Notes under the pieces: model-generated | What the model saw: the letters and a program-made list of their open reading frames with translations, nothing else | Told to the model about the DNA's origin: nothing | The model's database searches: none | Shown: positions 7,681-15,698 of the stretch, piece by piece | How positions within the stretch are numbered: the first letter of the stretch is position 1 | Layout of the letters: each line of letters begins with the position of its first letter | From: Gammaproteobacteria bacterium (ex Lamellibrachia satsuma) | Lineage (GTDB): Bacteria; Pseudomonadota; Gammaproteobacteria; Chromatiales; Chromatiaceae | Assembly: GCA_019623805.1 (NCBI GenBank) | Contig: CP053680.1 | Location: 2,520,001 to 2,584,000, forward strand | Direction of reading: 5' to 3' | DNA: 64,000 nucleotides | Position numbers and translations under genes: made by a program

Positions 7681-8304
7681 CTAGCGCAAGACGTAGAGCA
7701 GTGGAAAGATGACGATCCAGGCAAGATCGATCATATGCCAGTAGACGGCGACCGCCTCCAGACCCCCATGACTCTGCGCTGTGAAACTGCCACGTTTCAC
7801 ACCGAAAATTGCCCATAACACCGCGGCGCTGCCCCAGCCGACATGCAGCATATGGTTGAAGGTGGTGTAGTAGTAGACGGTGAAGAAGGTGTTGGTATCT
7901 TTCGAGATACCCATGGTTTCGTTCCAGTGGTACTCCCAGGTCTTTATCAGCAGATAGGCGGCGCCGGCGATGATCGCTAGCCACAGCCAGCGCACACAGG
8001 CGGTTGTGTCGTCCCGCCTGATGGCCTGCATCGATTTGGCGACACAATAGCTGCTGGTGAGTAGAACCAGTGTGTTGAGTACGCCCGCCAGCGTATTGAG
8101 TTTTGTGGGACCTTCATTGAACAGTTCCGGATAGTGCGACTTGGCGATGAAGTAGATGACGAACATCATCGCAAACTCTGTCATCTCCGAAAAAATGCCG
8201 ACCCAGATAGGCCAGCCTCCCGGCACATGGCTTTGAGCGGGCAGAGTCTGAGAACCGGTATTGCGGCCCATCTGAGCGCTATCGGCGGTTATTGCTGCGT
8301 CCAT
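7681..8304 (-). CDS. Cytochrome c oxidase subunit III family protein (NorE-like)
   Basis: A 207-residue membrane protein with about five helices. It contains GIFSEMTEFAMMFVIYF, a conserved TWEYHW segment and a final HMIDLAWIVIFPLLY helix, as in the CoxIII/NorE family. The length matches NorE (about 200) rather than full seven-helix CoxIII (about 260). It is transcribed divergently from the cysteine hydrolase gene and immediately precedes the NorF-like gene. It probably modulates a heme-copper oxidase or NO reductase encoded elsewhere. Confidence 0.8.
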   Translation of the reverse strand: MDAAITADSAQMGRNTGSQTLPAQSHVPGGWPIWVGIFSEMTEFAMMFVIYFIAKSHYPELFNEGPTKLNTLAGVLNTLVLLTSSYCVAKSMQAIRRDDTTACVRWLWLAIIAGAAYLLIKTWEYHWNETMGISKDTNTFFTVYYYTTFNHMLHVGWGSAAVLWAIFGVKRGSFTAQSHGGLEAVAVYWHMIDLAWIVIFPLLYVLR

Positions 8305-8410
8305 CGTTTTTATTGAGCATTAAAGATAAGACCTGTTATCTTGCAGTAATCGATGTTGCCTGCCTTGATTAAGCACAATTGATGCTAGGGTCAGGCCGTA
8401 GGAGATGCCA

Positions 8411-9082
8411 ATGAACTGGAAAACCGCCTACCGTTCCTTCTACTACGATGGCGCGCCGGAGCCGCCGGATTTGTCTCTTCCCGCAGCCGAAACCGCACTG
8501 CTGAGTATCGATGTTCAGAATGCCTACCTGACACCGTCGGATAACCCGAAGGAGAAACGTCGCTGGGCGCCCTTCTTCAAGCGTATGCATGAGATCGTTA
8601 TCCCAGCGACAGCCAATCTGCAAAACTGTTTTCGGCAACATGGAATAGACGTGCTCCATGCCCGTATCGCCTGTCTGCTGGAGGATGGGCGAGACCGTTC
8701 CCTAAGCCAGAAAAAACCGGGCTGGAACTACCTGATGATGCCGAAGGGTAGGGACGACTCCCAGATTGTTCCCGAGCTGGCACCACATGAAGGAGAGATT
8801 GTCGTCACCAAAACCACTGACAGTGCGCTTACCGGGACAAACCTGCGTCTGGTACTTCAAAACATGGGGATCAGAAATGTAGTGCTTACCGGGATCTTTA
8901 CCGATCAGTGTATCTCTTCAACAGTGCGCAGTCTGGCGGATGAGAGCTTCAATGTGATTCTGGTTGAGGACTGTTGCGCAGCTGGGACGGATGAACTCCA
9001 CAGGCATGAGTTGGAGATTCTCAACATGATCTACTGCCACGTTATCACCAGCCAGGAGTTGATCGATCTCATGGGGATATAG
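8411..9082 (+). CDS. Isochorismatase-like cysteine hydrolase
   Basis: A 223-residue hydrolase of the isochorismatase/nicotinamidase superfamily. The catalytic triad is readable: Asp in LSIDVQNAY, Lys in VVTKTTDSAL and Cys in GIFTDQCISSTVR. The conserved Gly-Thr and the cis-peptide region before the Cys helix are also present. I prefer the ATG at 8411, because the AGGAG at 8399-8403 is spaced correctly for it and too close to the ATG at 8405. The substrate is not evident: members hydrolyse nicotinamide, isochorismate, N-carbamoyl compounds, peroxyureidoacrylate or biuret. It has no operon partners. Confidence 0.85.
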   Translation: MNWKTAYRSFYYDGAPEPPDLSLPAAETALLSIDVQNAYLTPSDNPKEKRRWAPFFKRMHEIVIPATANLQNCFRQHGIDVLHARIACLLEDGRDRSLSQKKPGWNYLMMPKGRDDSQIVPELAPHEGEIVVTKTTDSALTGTNLRLVLQNMGIRNVVLTGIFTDQCISSTVRSLADESFNVILVEDCCAAGTDELHRHELEILNMIYCHVITSQELIDLMGI

Positions 9083-9291
9083 ACCGTCAGGCCAGCGTTA
9101 TACCTCTTTTTTTTGAGTGTTTTCAAAGGGATCACTGCTTGGGTCTTTTTTTGGGTTTTGAATGCGCTGTCCCGTTTAAGGGAAGTGACTGTTGCCTTGT
9201 ACAGCTACTGCTCGCTGCCTATACTCGGGAAAACAATCTTCCTGACTGAGCTATATGGCAGAGGTGTATATCGCCTTAAAGGATTACAAAA

Positions 9292-10176
9292 TTGGAAGAC
9301 GCCCACCAACAAATCGAGAAACTGATCGCGGCCGACAAGGTCGAGGCGGCATTGAGTGAGTTTCGGGGCGCGTTGGCTGGCTCGGATGCTGAGGTCGAGC
9401 AGGAGCTGATCCAGCACCAGGCGGCGCTCGCCAAGGTGACTAAGGAGCGGCGGCGGGGTTTGATCGATGCTTCCAGGGAGGAGCAAACCCGTAACCGGGT
9501 GCGCTATGCGTTGCTCGACCTGCTTGGTGAATGGTTCGCCGGGGAGCAGTCCGAGCCATTACCTCCGGCCGGTTTGGCTGCGCACCGGACTTTGGCATCC
9601 GTCCCCACGGTGTTCATCTCCTACAGTCACGCGGACTTGGGTGTGGCAGGCAGGATCAGCGCCGCGCTGGAGTCCGAGGGTATCCCGGTGTGTATCGACA
9701 GCAAGAACATCCGGCCGGGAGAGGATGTCGAGGCCTTTATCCTTCGGGTGGTGGCAGAAAGCGATGTGGTGTTGTCCATCGTCTCCGGCAATAGCCTGCT
9801 CTCTCCTTGGGTCGGTATGGAGAGTGTCCTCAGTCTCTACGGCGAGGCATTGAATGGGGGGCATAAGCTCATCGCAGGCTATCTTGATGAGGCCTTTCTG
9901 GATATCGGCTTCCGGGTGACCGCCACTGAGCAGATCGACGCCAAGATTGGTGAGATCGACGCCCTTTTTCCTGTCTACATCGAGAAGCACCTCGACACCA
10001 GTGACCTTAACCGGCAAAAAACCCGACTGTTCGAGCTCAGGAACAATCTTGGAAAGGTTCTTGACCGGCTGCGTAACTCGCTGGTTCTCGATCTCCGGGA
10101 GCCGATGTGGGCTGAAAACCTGCCACGGCTTCTCACCGCCATCAAAGCCAGAGAGCAAGGGGAAGAGAGCGTTTGA
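9292..10176 (+). CDS. EAD-like adaptor + TIR-domain effector
   Basis: A 294-residue cytosolic protein. Residues 1-83 are a small helical domain ending RNRVRYALLDLLGEW; this pattern (polar helix, basic KERRRG turn, RNxxxxALLDLL helix) resembles effector-associated domains (EADs) that act as adaptors in multigene bacterial conflict systems. Residues ~104-240 are a TIR domain beginning VFISYSHAD, with SPWVGMES placing the putative catalytic glutamate at E177. The C-terminal ~50 residues are helical. TIR domains of this kind commonly cleave NAD+ or make signalling nucleotides. The start is TTG, with AAGGA eight bases upstream. It heads a four-gene unit with a stand-alone adaptor, an ABC ATPase and a membrane protein. 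The EAD assignment is by pattern only. Confidence 0.78.
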   Translation: MEDAHQQIEKLIAADKVEAALSEFRGALAGSDAEVEQELIQHQAALAKVTKERRRGLIDASREEQTRNRVRYALLDLLGEWFAGEQSEPLPPAGLAAHRTLASVPTVFISYSHADLGVAGRISAALESEGIPVCIDSKNIRPGEDVEAFILRVVAESDVVLSIVSGNSLLSPWVGMESVLSLYGEALNGGHKLIAGYLDEAFLDIGFRVTATEQIDAKIGEIDALFPVYIEKHLDTSDLNRQKTRLFELRNNLGKVLDRLRNSLVLDLREPMWAENLPRLLTAIKAREQGEESV

Positions 10177-10316
10177 TATGTTCCAATCCGTTATGCCAAA
10201 ACAGAGGACGGGAAAGATCACCAGTCGGGGCATCCCGCCGGTGGACCCGCACCTTCAGTTGCGCATACCGGATCTGACAGACACAGAACAGGAACACTGA
10301 GTTACGCATCCTGGAC

Positions 10317-10595
10317 ATGGCTTCGACAAACGACCTATCGCAACGGCACCAGCAGATCCAACTGTTGTTCGCCGACGACAACATCAGCGAGGCGATCAAG
10401 CGGCTGATGGACTTCGTGCGCGACTTCTCCCGCGACAACGCGGACGACCTCAATGAAGTGATTGTTATTAGTGCCAGCTATAACCGGCTGAACAAGGCTG
10501 AGCGGCGTGGGACGACCGCCTTCGACGAGATCGAACAGCGCCGCAACAAGCTGCTCTATCAGGCGCTTGCACTCATGGACGGCGTCATCGCATGA
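10317..10595 (+). CDS. Stand-alone EAD-like helical adaptor
   Basis: A 92-residue all-helical protein that aligns with the N-terminus of the TIR protein 140 bases upstream. Both have HQQIxxL, then a central helix, a basic KAERRG / KERRRG turn and a final helix with RRNKLLYQALALMDGVI against RNRVRYALLDLLGEW. It is therefore most likely a free copy of the same protein-protein interaction domain, able to bridge the TIR effector and the ABC ATPase. The ATG start is clear. The stop overlaps the ATPase start (ATGA). It has no enzymatic motif. Confidence 0.7.
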   Translation: MASTNDLSQRHQQIQLLFADDNISEAIKRLMDFVRDFSRDNADDLNEVIVISASYNRLNKAERRGTTAFDEIEQRRNKLLYQALALMDGVIA

Positions 10596-11848
10596 GTAAT
10601 AACGATATGAACCAGGAGATTGAGCAGGTCGCCGCGGAACTCTGCTTGGGTATTGAGGCGGACCCGAAGGAGGGCAGTACCTTACTGATGGGATTCGCTA
10701 ACACATACGCGCTCGATAGCAGGTTGCGCCACTCTGCGCTGATCCTCCGACTGAATTACACCAAGGCCCCCGGCGACGAGCAGCGTAGGCGGGTGCTCGA
10801 CGAGATGCTGGACCTTGTCGGCGACATCGTCGAGGACTTCAGGAATGGTACCGGAGCCGAGTCGCTGGACCGGGCCATCGAGCAGGCCGAGCAGCGATAC
10901 CAGGATATGGCTCCGCAGCGGGACGTGGTGTTTGGCAGCGAGAACCTGGGTAAGGCCTACCCCAAGTCCGGGTTCCGGCTGCGGGGTATCGAGCTGAAGC
11001 TTCGGCTTGGCGAGATCACCGGGGTGGTGGGGGAGAACGGCAACGGCAAGACTACCCTGTTTCGTCTGGTCGCCGGGGACCTGCTCCACGACCAGGGCAG
11101 TATGGCCTTCCCGCTGTTGAAGCAGGAGAGTAACACGAAAAAAGGCATCGACTGGGTCAAGGTCAAGGAGGAAATTGCCTACGTGCCTCAGGAACTCCCC
11201 AAGGTATATGGCACCCTGGAGGAAAATCTCCAGTACGAGGCGGCCATCCACGGGATTCTCGGTGAAGACAACCTGCGTGAGGTGGGTTTCATCGTCGAAC
11301 GCCTGGGACTGGGGGAGCATCTGGAGAAGTGCTGGTCCGAACTCTCCGGTGGTTTTAAATTGCGTTTCGCCCTTGCCCGTGCCTTGGTGTGGCGGCCCAG
11401 ACTGCTGATCATCGATGAGCCGCTGGCCAATCTCGATTTCAAGGCCCAACAGGTGGTGCTCAAGGACCTGCGCAACCTGGCCGACGGGCTGCGATACCCG
11501 ATGTCTGTGCTGATCTCCTCCCAACACCTGCACGAGGTCGAGGCCATTGCCGACCGCATCCTGTTCCTGGAACGGGGGCGGGTGAAATTCAATGGACTGG
11601 TCGAACAGATGGGGGAGCAACGGCGCTTCAATACCTACGAACTGGGCACGGACTGTGAAGAGCAGGAACTGCGCGGCTACCTGCGCAGCTTGAATCTGCA
11701 TCAGATCCAGCACAGTGGTGTCGCCTACGTCATTACCGTACCGCTGGAGGTAACCCATCGCGAGCTGTTGCAGCTCTTGCTGAGCGAGGGAGTGGAAGTG
11801 GAGTATTTCCGCGATATCAGCCGTTCCATCAAACAATTGTTCCATTAG
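10592..11848 (+). CDS. ABC ATPase with EAD-like N-terminal segment
   Basis: A 418-residue soluble ABC ATPase with one complete nucleotide-binding domain: Walker A GENGNGKTT (~147-155), signature LSGGF (~241), Walker B LLIIDEP (~261) and an SSQHLHE switch-histidine region (~299). Residues 1-~110 precede the domain and include RLNYTKAPGDEQRRRVL..MLDLVGDI, similar in pattern to the adaptor in the two upstream genes. The C-terminal ~80 residues form an extra alpha/beta domain, as in ABC-2 export ATPases. It overlaps the adaptor gene by 4 bases and precedes a polytopic membrane protein by 6. It may drive export, or it may act as a nucleotide-dependent switch controlling the TIR effector. Confidence 0.85.
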   Translation: MSNNDMNQEIEQVAAELCLGIEADPKEGSTLLMGFANTYALDSRLRHSALILRLNYTKAPGDEQRRRVLDEMLDLVGDIVEDFRNGTGAESLDRAIEQAEQRYQDMAPQRDVVFGSENLGKAYPKSGFRLRGIELKLRLGEITGVVGENGNGKTTLFRLVAGDLLHDQGSMAFPLLKQESNTKKGIDWVKVKEEIAYVPQELPKVYGTLEENLQYEAAIHGILGEDNLREVGFIVERLGLGEHLEKCWSELSGGFKLRFALARALVWRPRLLIIDEPLANLDFKAQQVVLKDLRNLADGLRYPMSVLISSQHLHEVEAIADRILFLERGRVKFNGLVEQMGEQRRFNTYELGTDCEEQELRGYLRSLNLHQIQHSGVAYVITVPLEVTHRELLQLLLSEGVEVEYFRDISRSIKQLFH

Positions 11849-11854
11849 CAGGTC

Positions 11855-13630
11855 ATGGCCGCGGCACAGAACGACATCAGCCCCAAGCCACGGCGCAAAG
11901 GCCTAAATCGCCTGTTGCAGCCATTGCTTCGACTGGTGATCCCCTCTTTCCTGCGCAGTCTGGACCGTCGGCTGCTGTTGCACCGCCCGCTTATCTGGCG
12001 TACCCGGGTGCACTACTTCGTTTGGTTCTCCCTGATCCTGGCCAATCTGGTGCTCTATGTGCTGGGATGGCTCTATCCCGTCAGCCGCACATCAGTGCCT
12101 ACCATCATGGAGTTTGAAAGCCTGATGGGCTGGTTTCAGATCATGGGCTGGCTGGTCCTGGCCCTGTGGGTGTTTCAGCAGTTTCGTTCACCTCTGGGGG
12201 AGTTTGGTTGGCGTAAGACGCTGTTGACCGCAGTCCTCTATATGGCCTGCTTTTTTATGATACAGCTCAATCCGCTCTCCTTCGCGCTGCCTGTGGTGCA
12301 GCGGATCGCCGATGTGACTCCCGATGGAGAGTTTGCCCAGGAGTACGCTTTTCATGAGCGGTACGGATTCTGGTGCTGTCATCCTGAGCTTGATAGAGAG
12401 GTGGTCCAGAGCAACGAACAGGAGATTCGCAGTGTCCTCAGGCGCTACGGAATCGACGAAGCGTTTCGCTTCTCTTACGGAGTCAAAGTTTGTGGCTACG
12501 ATAGAGGCTGTCTGCTGCAGGTTGGGTACTACGATGATGAGGCGCCTCCTCTGCCTCTGGGCGATGTGTTAAAGAGCATTTATGCAGCAAAGGCGTTCAG
12601 AGCGGGAAGCGGTGACTATTTTGAACGGACTCTTGCGTCTATTCCTTTTTATATTTTTCTCAGCTTCTTCGTCGCCGGGATGCTCACCTTGTTGGTGCTT
12701 CCTTTGAGTATTCGAAATCGGCGGCTGGGAATGAGCGAGAGACGCTTTGGGTTGCCCCGTCTTCGCTTACCCTACCCCCGGCTCATTGGGCGCGTCGACC
12801 GTTATCTGCGGATCCGCAAACCCCTGGTATGGTCTGCAGGGTTGCACTCATTCCTTTTGCTGTTTTTGCTCTATGGAATCCTGATGTTGGGAATCGTATT
12901 TGGGGCTGCATATCTTGTAACGAGGGGAGAGGATATTGGAGACCTGTTGGACAAGGCTGCCGATAGTGGGGTTTTTGGCATCCTCGGCATAATTACCGCG
13001 TTCACCATTCTGCCTGCTATCTGGGCCATCCGACAGTCGAGGATGCCAGTCAAGGCCACCACCATCCTGGCCAATCAGGCAGTGCTACTGCTCTATTTCA
13101 CCGCCGTAATCTGCCCTCAGCTAGTCCTCTTTCTGGTGATGTACGTGACGGGCCATCTTTCGATAGTCGGTAATGACAATAATGATATCATTTTGGTCAT
13201 GGCTGTTGCTTCCTTGTATGTGGTGGGTTTGGCATTATTGGGCAAGTATCTTGATGCACGTCGAGTGATTGTGGCGCTTGTTTTGGGACTCTTTGTGTGG
13301 GGACTCCAGCCTCTGTTTCTCGTCCTGGATGTCCAGGGCAAGGAGATAGCTATTGTTGGATTAGGCGTGGGTTTTATGCTGGCATTCACCATCTGGGTCA
13401 CAACCCGGCTAAGCAAGAAATCGTTTACTCCGTCTCTGCTTTCCGGGGTCTATATCATGTACTTTCCGATCGGCCTTTTGTTCGTGGGTGTGGCGCTCGA
13501 TGAATTTCTGGATATGACAAACAGTGAGACAACAAGGTGGGTCATAGTGGTGGCGATTCCATTGTATCTTGTTGCCATTATTCCCGCACTGAAGGTCTTA
13601 ATCAGGTATCGCTATTGGCCGAAGCCATAG
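11855..13630 (+). CDS. Large polytopic membrane protein with internal duplication
   Basis: A 591-residue protein with roughly a dozen hydrophobic segments and a soluble, probably extracytoplasmic ~120-residue domain after the third or fourth helix; this domain has several Cys (FWCCHPE, KVCGYDRGCL). The two halves start alike: LLLHRPLIWRTRVHYF (near residue 40) and LRIRKPLVWSAGLHSF (near residue 317), each followed by a long helix, which shows an internal duplication. I do not recognise a named family. Its position after an ABC ATPase suggests a permease-like or sensor partner. It is the last gene of the TIR/adaptor/ATPase unit; the next gene starts 219 bases later. Confidence 0.75.
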   Translation: MAAAQNDISPKPRRKGLNRLLQPLLRLVIPSFLRSLDRRLLLHRPLIWRTRVHYFVWFSLILANLVLYVLGWLYPVSRTSVPTIMEFESLMGWFQIMGWLVLALWVFQQFRSPLGEFGWRKTLLTAVLYMACFFMIQLNPLSFALPVVQRIADVTPDGEFAQEYAFHERYGFWCCHPELDREVVQSNEQEIRSVLRRYGIDEAFRFSYGVKVCGYDRGCLLQVGYYDDEAPPLPLGDVLKSIYAAKAFRAGSGDYFERTLASIPFYIFLSFFVAGMLTLLVLPLSIRNRRLGMSERRFGLPRLRLPYPRLIGRVDRYLRIRKPLVWSAGLHSFLLLFLLYGILMLGIVFGAAYLVTRGEDIGDLLDKAADSGVFGILGIITAFTILPAIWAIRQSRMPVKATTILANQAVLLLYFTAVICPQLVLFLVMYVTGHLSIVGNDNNDIILVMAVASLYVVGLALLGKYLDARRVIVALVLGLFVWGLQPLFLVLDVQGKEIAIVGLGVGFMLAFTIWVTTRLSKKSFTPSLLSGVYIMYFPIGLLFVGVALDEFLDMTNSETTRWVIVVAIPLYLVAIIPALKVLIRYRYWPKP

Positions 13631-13849
13631 TTCGGGAAAAACCCAATATAGCGATAGTTTTCATTTCCGGTAGAGAATACAAATGCCATGGAAACTCCGC
13701 GAGGATTTTCGTGGACGAGATTAAAGGTCTAACCCGCTTGTCGATTCAATCCCGCCATTCGCAAAGGTGCTCTACAGGTTGAGTCTTGCGAAACGTGCGG
13801 GGTATGATCACATCAGAGCATTGTCTCTGAAACGGATTCACACAAAATC

Positions 13850-14515
13850 ATGCGCGCCATCGTCGTCAGACACTATAAGACTCTCATCAATGCGTCAGGC
13901 CTGATTATGGGTTGGTGCGATGCGCCGCCGGTCAAAGGTTGGGAAGCAGATCTGACCTATGTGGATGCGATTCTGAACGAACGCAACATCCAGTTCTCTG
14001 CCGTCTATACCAGCTATCTGGAACGGGCCCGTCAGACGGGGATGTTCTACGCGCGGAAGCGGGGTATACCTCTGATCCACGATACACTGGCGCTGAACGA
14101 GATTAACTACGGTACGTTGTACCGCAAAAGCAAGTCTTGGGTGGAAAAAAACTTTCCCCAGCACAAGAAGAACCCTGATTTCGTCTATCCTCTCGGCGAG
14201 AGTTTCAGGCAGATGCAGGCACGCAGCGTTGATTTTTTCGAGTCACTAACCGCCAAGCACCAGGATGAGACTATCCTGGTCGTGGTCCACGCCGGCGTGA
14301 TCAGGGGATTTGTCAGCCACTTTCTCGGGTTACCCTACGCAAAGAACCTCAAGCGCAAGATCACCCATCGCTATATCGGCGATTTCATGTTTGAAGGGGA
14401 TCAGTGTGTCTGTTACGACGAACTCGGTAAACCGTCGGGGTTTGTGCGTGACGGCGCTATCTCGATCCCCCTGGAAAGGCTGGATCGGCCCAGACCGGGC
14501 CTCGGTTCTTTTTGA
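13850..14515 (+). CDS. Histidine phosphatase superfamily protein
   Basis: A 221-residue phosphoglycerate-mutase-like phosphatase. The catalytic motif reads VVRHYKT (RHY instead of the usual RHG), with TSYLERARQT supplying the second Arg, NEINYG in place of the acid loop and VVVHAGVIRG supplying the second His. It is immediately followed (12 bases) by an ATP-cone/2-phosphoglycerate-kinase-like gene, so the two may act on the same phosphorylated metabolite. The substrate is unknown. Confidence 0.82.
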   Translation: MRAIVVRHYKTLINASGLIMGWCDAPPVKGWEADLTYVDAILNERNIQFSAVYTSYLERARQTGMFYARKRGIPLIHDTLALNEINYGTLYRKSKSWVEKNFPQHKKNPDFVYPLGESFRQMQARSVDFFESLTAKHQDETILVVVHAGVIRGFVSHFLGLPYAKNLKRKITHRYIGDFMFEGDQCVCYDELGKPSGFVRDGAISIPLERLDRPRPGLGSF

Positions 14516-14527
14516 CGGCAGGAGCAG

Positions 14528-15697
14528 GTGAGTAAACTATTCATTATCGAGAGTGCCAGCGGCGAGAGTATTCCCTTCCTGCGGGGGGTGCTGGTGGAGT
14601 CCCTTGTGCGCGCCGGTCTTTCATTTCAGGATGCCTACCTGATTGCCCAGTCTATTCGCAGCAAGATTGAGAATAAGGAAAAAATCACAACCGATACACT
14701 CAGAGAGCGGGTCTCTGCTGAAGTACGGAAACGCTTTGGATCATCGCTGGCGAAATCTTACGATCTGGGGTCATCCCGGGAACTGCAGATTGTGGTTCAG
14801 ACCGCTACTGATGAGGTCCCTTTTTCAGCAGGCATACTCTCTCGTTCACTGCAGGCCTGTGCCATCGATCGTGTAGACGCGCTGGAGACTGCGAAGCAGG
14901 TACACGAGTCCCTGAAGAAGGGAGAAGAGACGGTTATCGATCATGTCGTCCTCAGGAAAATTGTGTATGAGCGACTGGCGACGCATTGTTCCCAAGCGGC
15001 CGCTGACCGGTTTCTCTCCTGGCGACGGTTCAAGGATAGTGGTCTTCCTTTGATCGTCCTGGTTGGCGGCATAACAGGCACGGGAAAGAGCACACTGACA
15101 ACGGAACTGGCCTATCAGTTGAATATTGTCAGAACCCAATCTACCGATATGATGCGGGAGATCGTTCGCTGTTATCTTCCACCAGCAGAGATCCCCACCC
15201 TCTCCTTTTCAAGTTTTGAGGCCTGGCGGGGGTTGGCGACAGACAGCGAACCAGCGTCTGAACCTGGCCACATAGAGGTGATCCGGGGTTTTCTCTCCCA
15301 GTTCAAGATAGTCAAGCATGGACTGGAAGCGACGATTTACCGGGCAGCCAAGGAGAGCCACGACCTGATCGTCGATGGCGTCTATGTGTTGCCTTCGAAA
15401 CTCGAACTGGACATCGCCCGGGACCAGGCCATCGTCATTCCCCTGATGCTGGTTGTTCCTCACAAAAAGACGCTTGCGAAACGCCTTAAGCACCGGGAGC
15501 GGGAGCAACCCGAGCGTGCCTCATCCCGTTACCTGAAACAACTCGACCAGATATGGACACTGCAATCCTATCTGGTTTTGGAATCGGAGAAGGATAAGAC
15601 CCCGTTGATCATCAACGGCGAAATCGAAGAGGCAATGGATGAGATCCTGATGCACATCAGCAATACAATCGCCCGCCACTTTCCGGCCAAATCCTGA
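14528..15697 (+). CDS. Tandem ATP-cone + 2-phosphoglycerate-kinase-like P-loop protein
   Basis: A 389-residue protein. Residues ~1-80 and ~85-170 look like two ATP-cone nucleotide-sensing domains (the first SGESIPFLRGVLVESLVRAG, the second TDEVPFSAGILSRSLQA). The remainder is a P-loop kinase with Walker A GGITGTGKST (180-189), STDMMREIV and a DGVYVLPSKLE motif, resembling archaeal-type 2-phosphoglycerate kinases. Start GTG at 14528 with GGAG close upstream. It ends two bases before a sensor kinase gene. ATP cones usually read the ATP/dATP ratio, so this could be an energy-responsive kinase. In archaea such enzymes lead to cyclic 2,3-bisphosphoglycerate; the bacterial role is not established. 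Confidence 0.75.
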   Translation: MSKLFIIESASGESIPFLRGVLVESLVRAGLSFQDAYLIAQSIRSKIENKEKITTDTLRERVSAEVRKRFGSSLAKSYDLGSSRELQIVVQTATDEVPFSAGILSRSLQACAIDRVDALETAKQVHESLKKGEETVIDHVVLRKIVYERLATHCSQAAADRFLSWRRFKDSGLPLIVLVGGITGTGKSTLTTELAYQLNIVRTQSTDMMREIVRCYLPPAEIPTLSFSSFEAWRGLATDSEPASEPGHIEVIRGFLSQFKIVKHGLEATIYRAAKESHDLIVDGVYVLPSKLELDIARDQAIVIPLMLVVPHKKTLAKRLKHREREQPERASSRYLKQLDQIWTLQSYLVLESEKDKTPLIINGEIEEAMDEILMHISNTIARHFPAKS

Positions 15698-15698
15698 G

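Noticed and set aside
9113..9325. 70-residue frame upstream of the TIR gene
   Set aside because: Overlaps the TIR start, with no ribosome site or family resemblance.
10682..11845. 387-codon open frame on the minus strand inside the ABC ATPase gene
   Set aside because: Pure antisense shadow: Gln/His-rich, no motifs, and the plus-strand gene has all ABC motifs in order.
13537..13782. 81-residue frame after the membrane protein
   Set aside because: Mostly inside the preceding gene, no recognisable domain, poor codon pattern.
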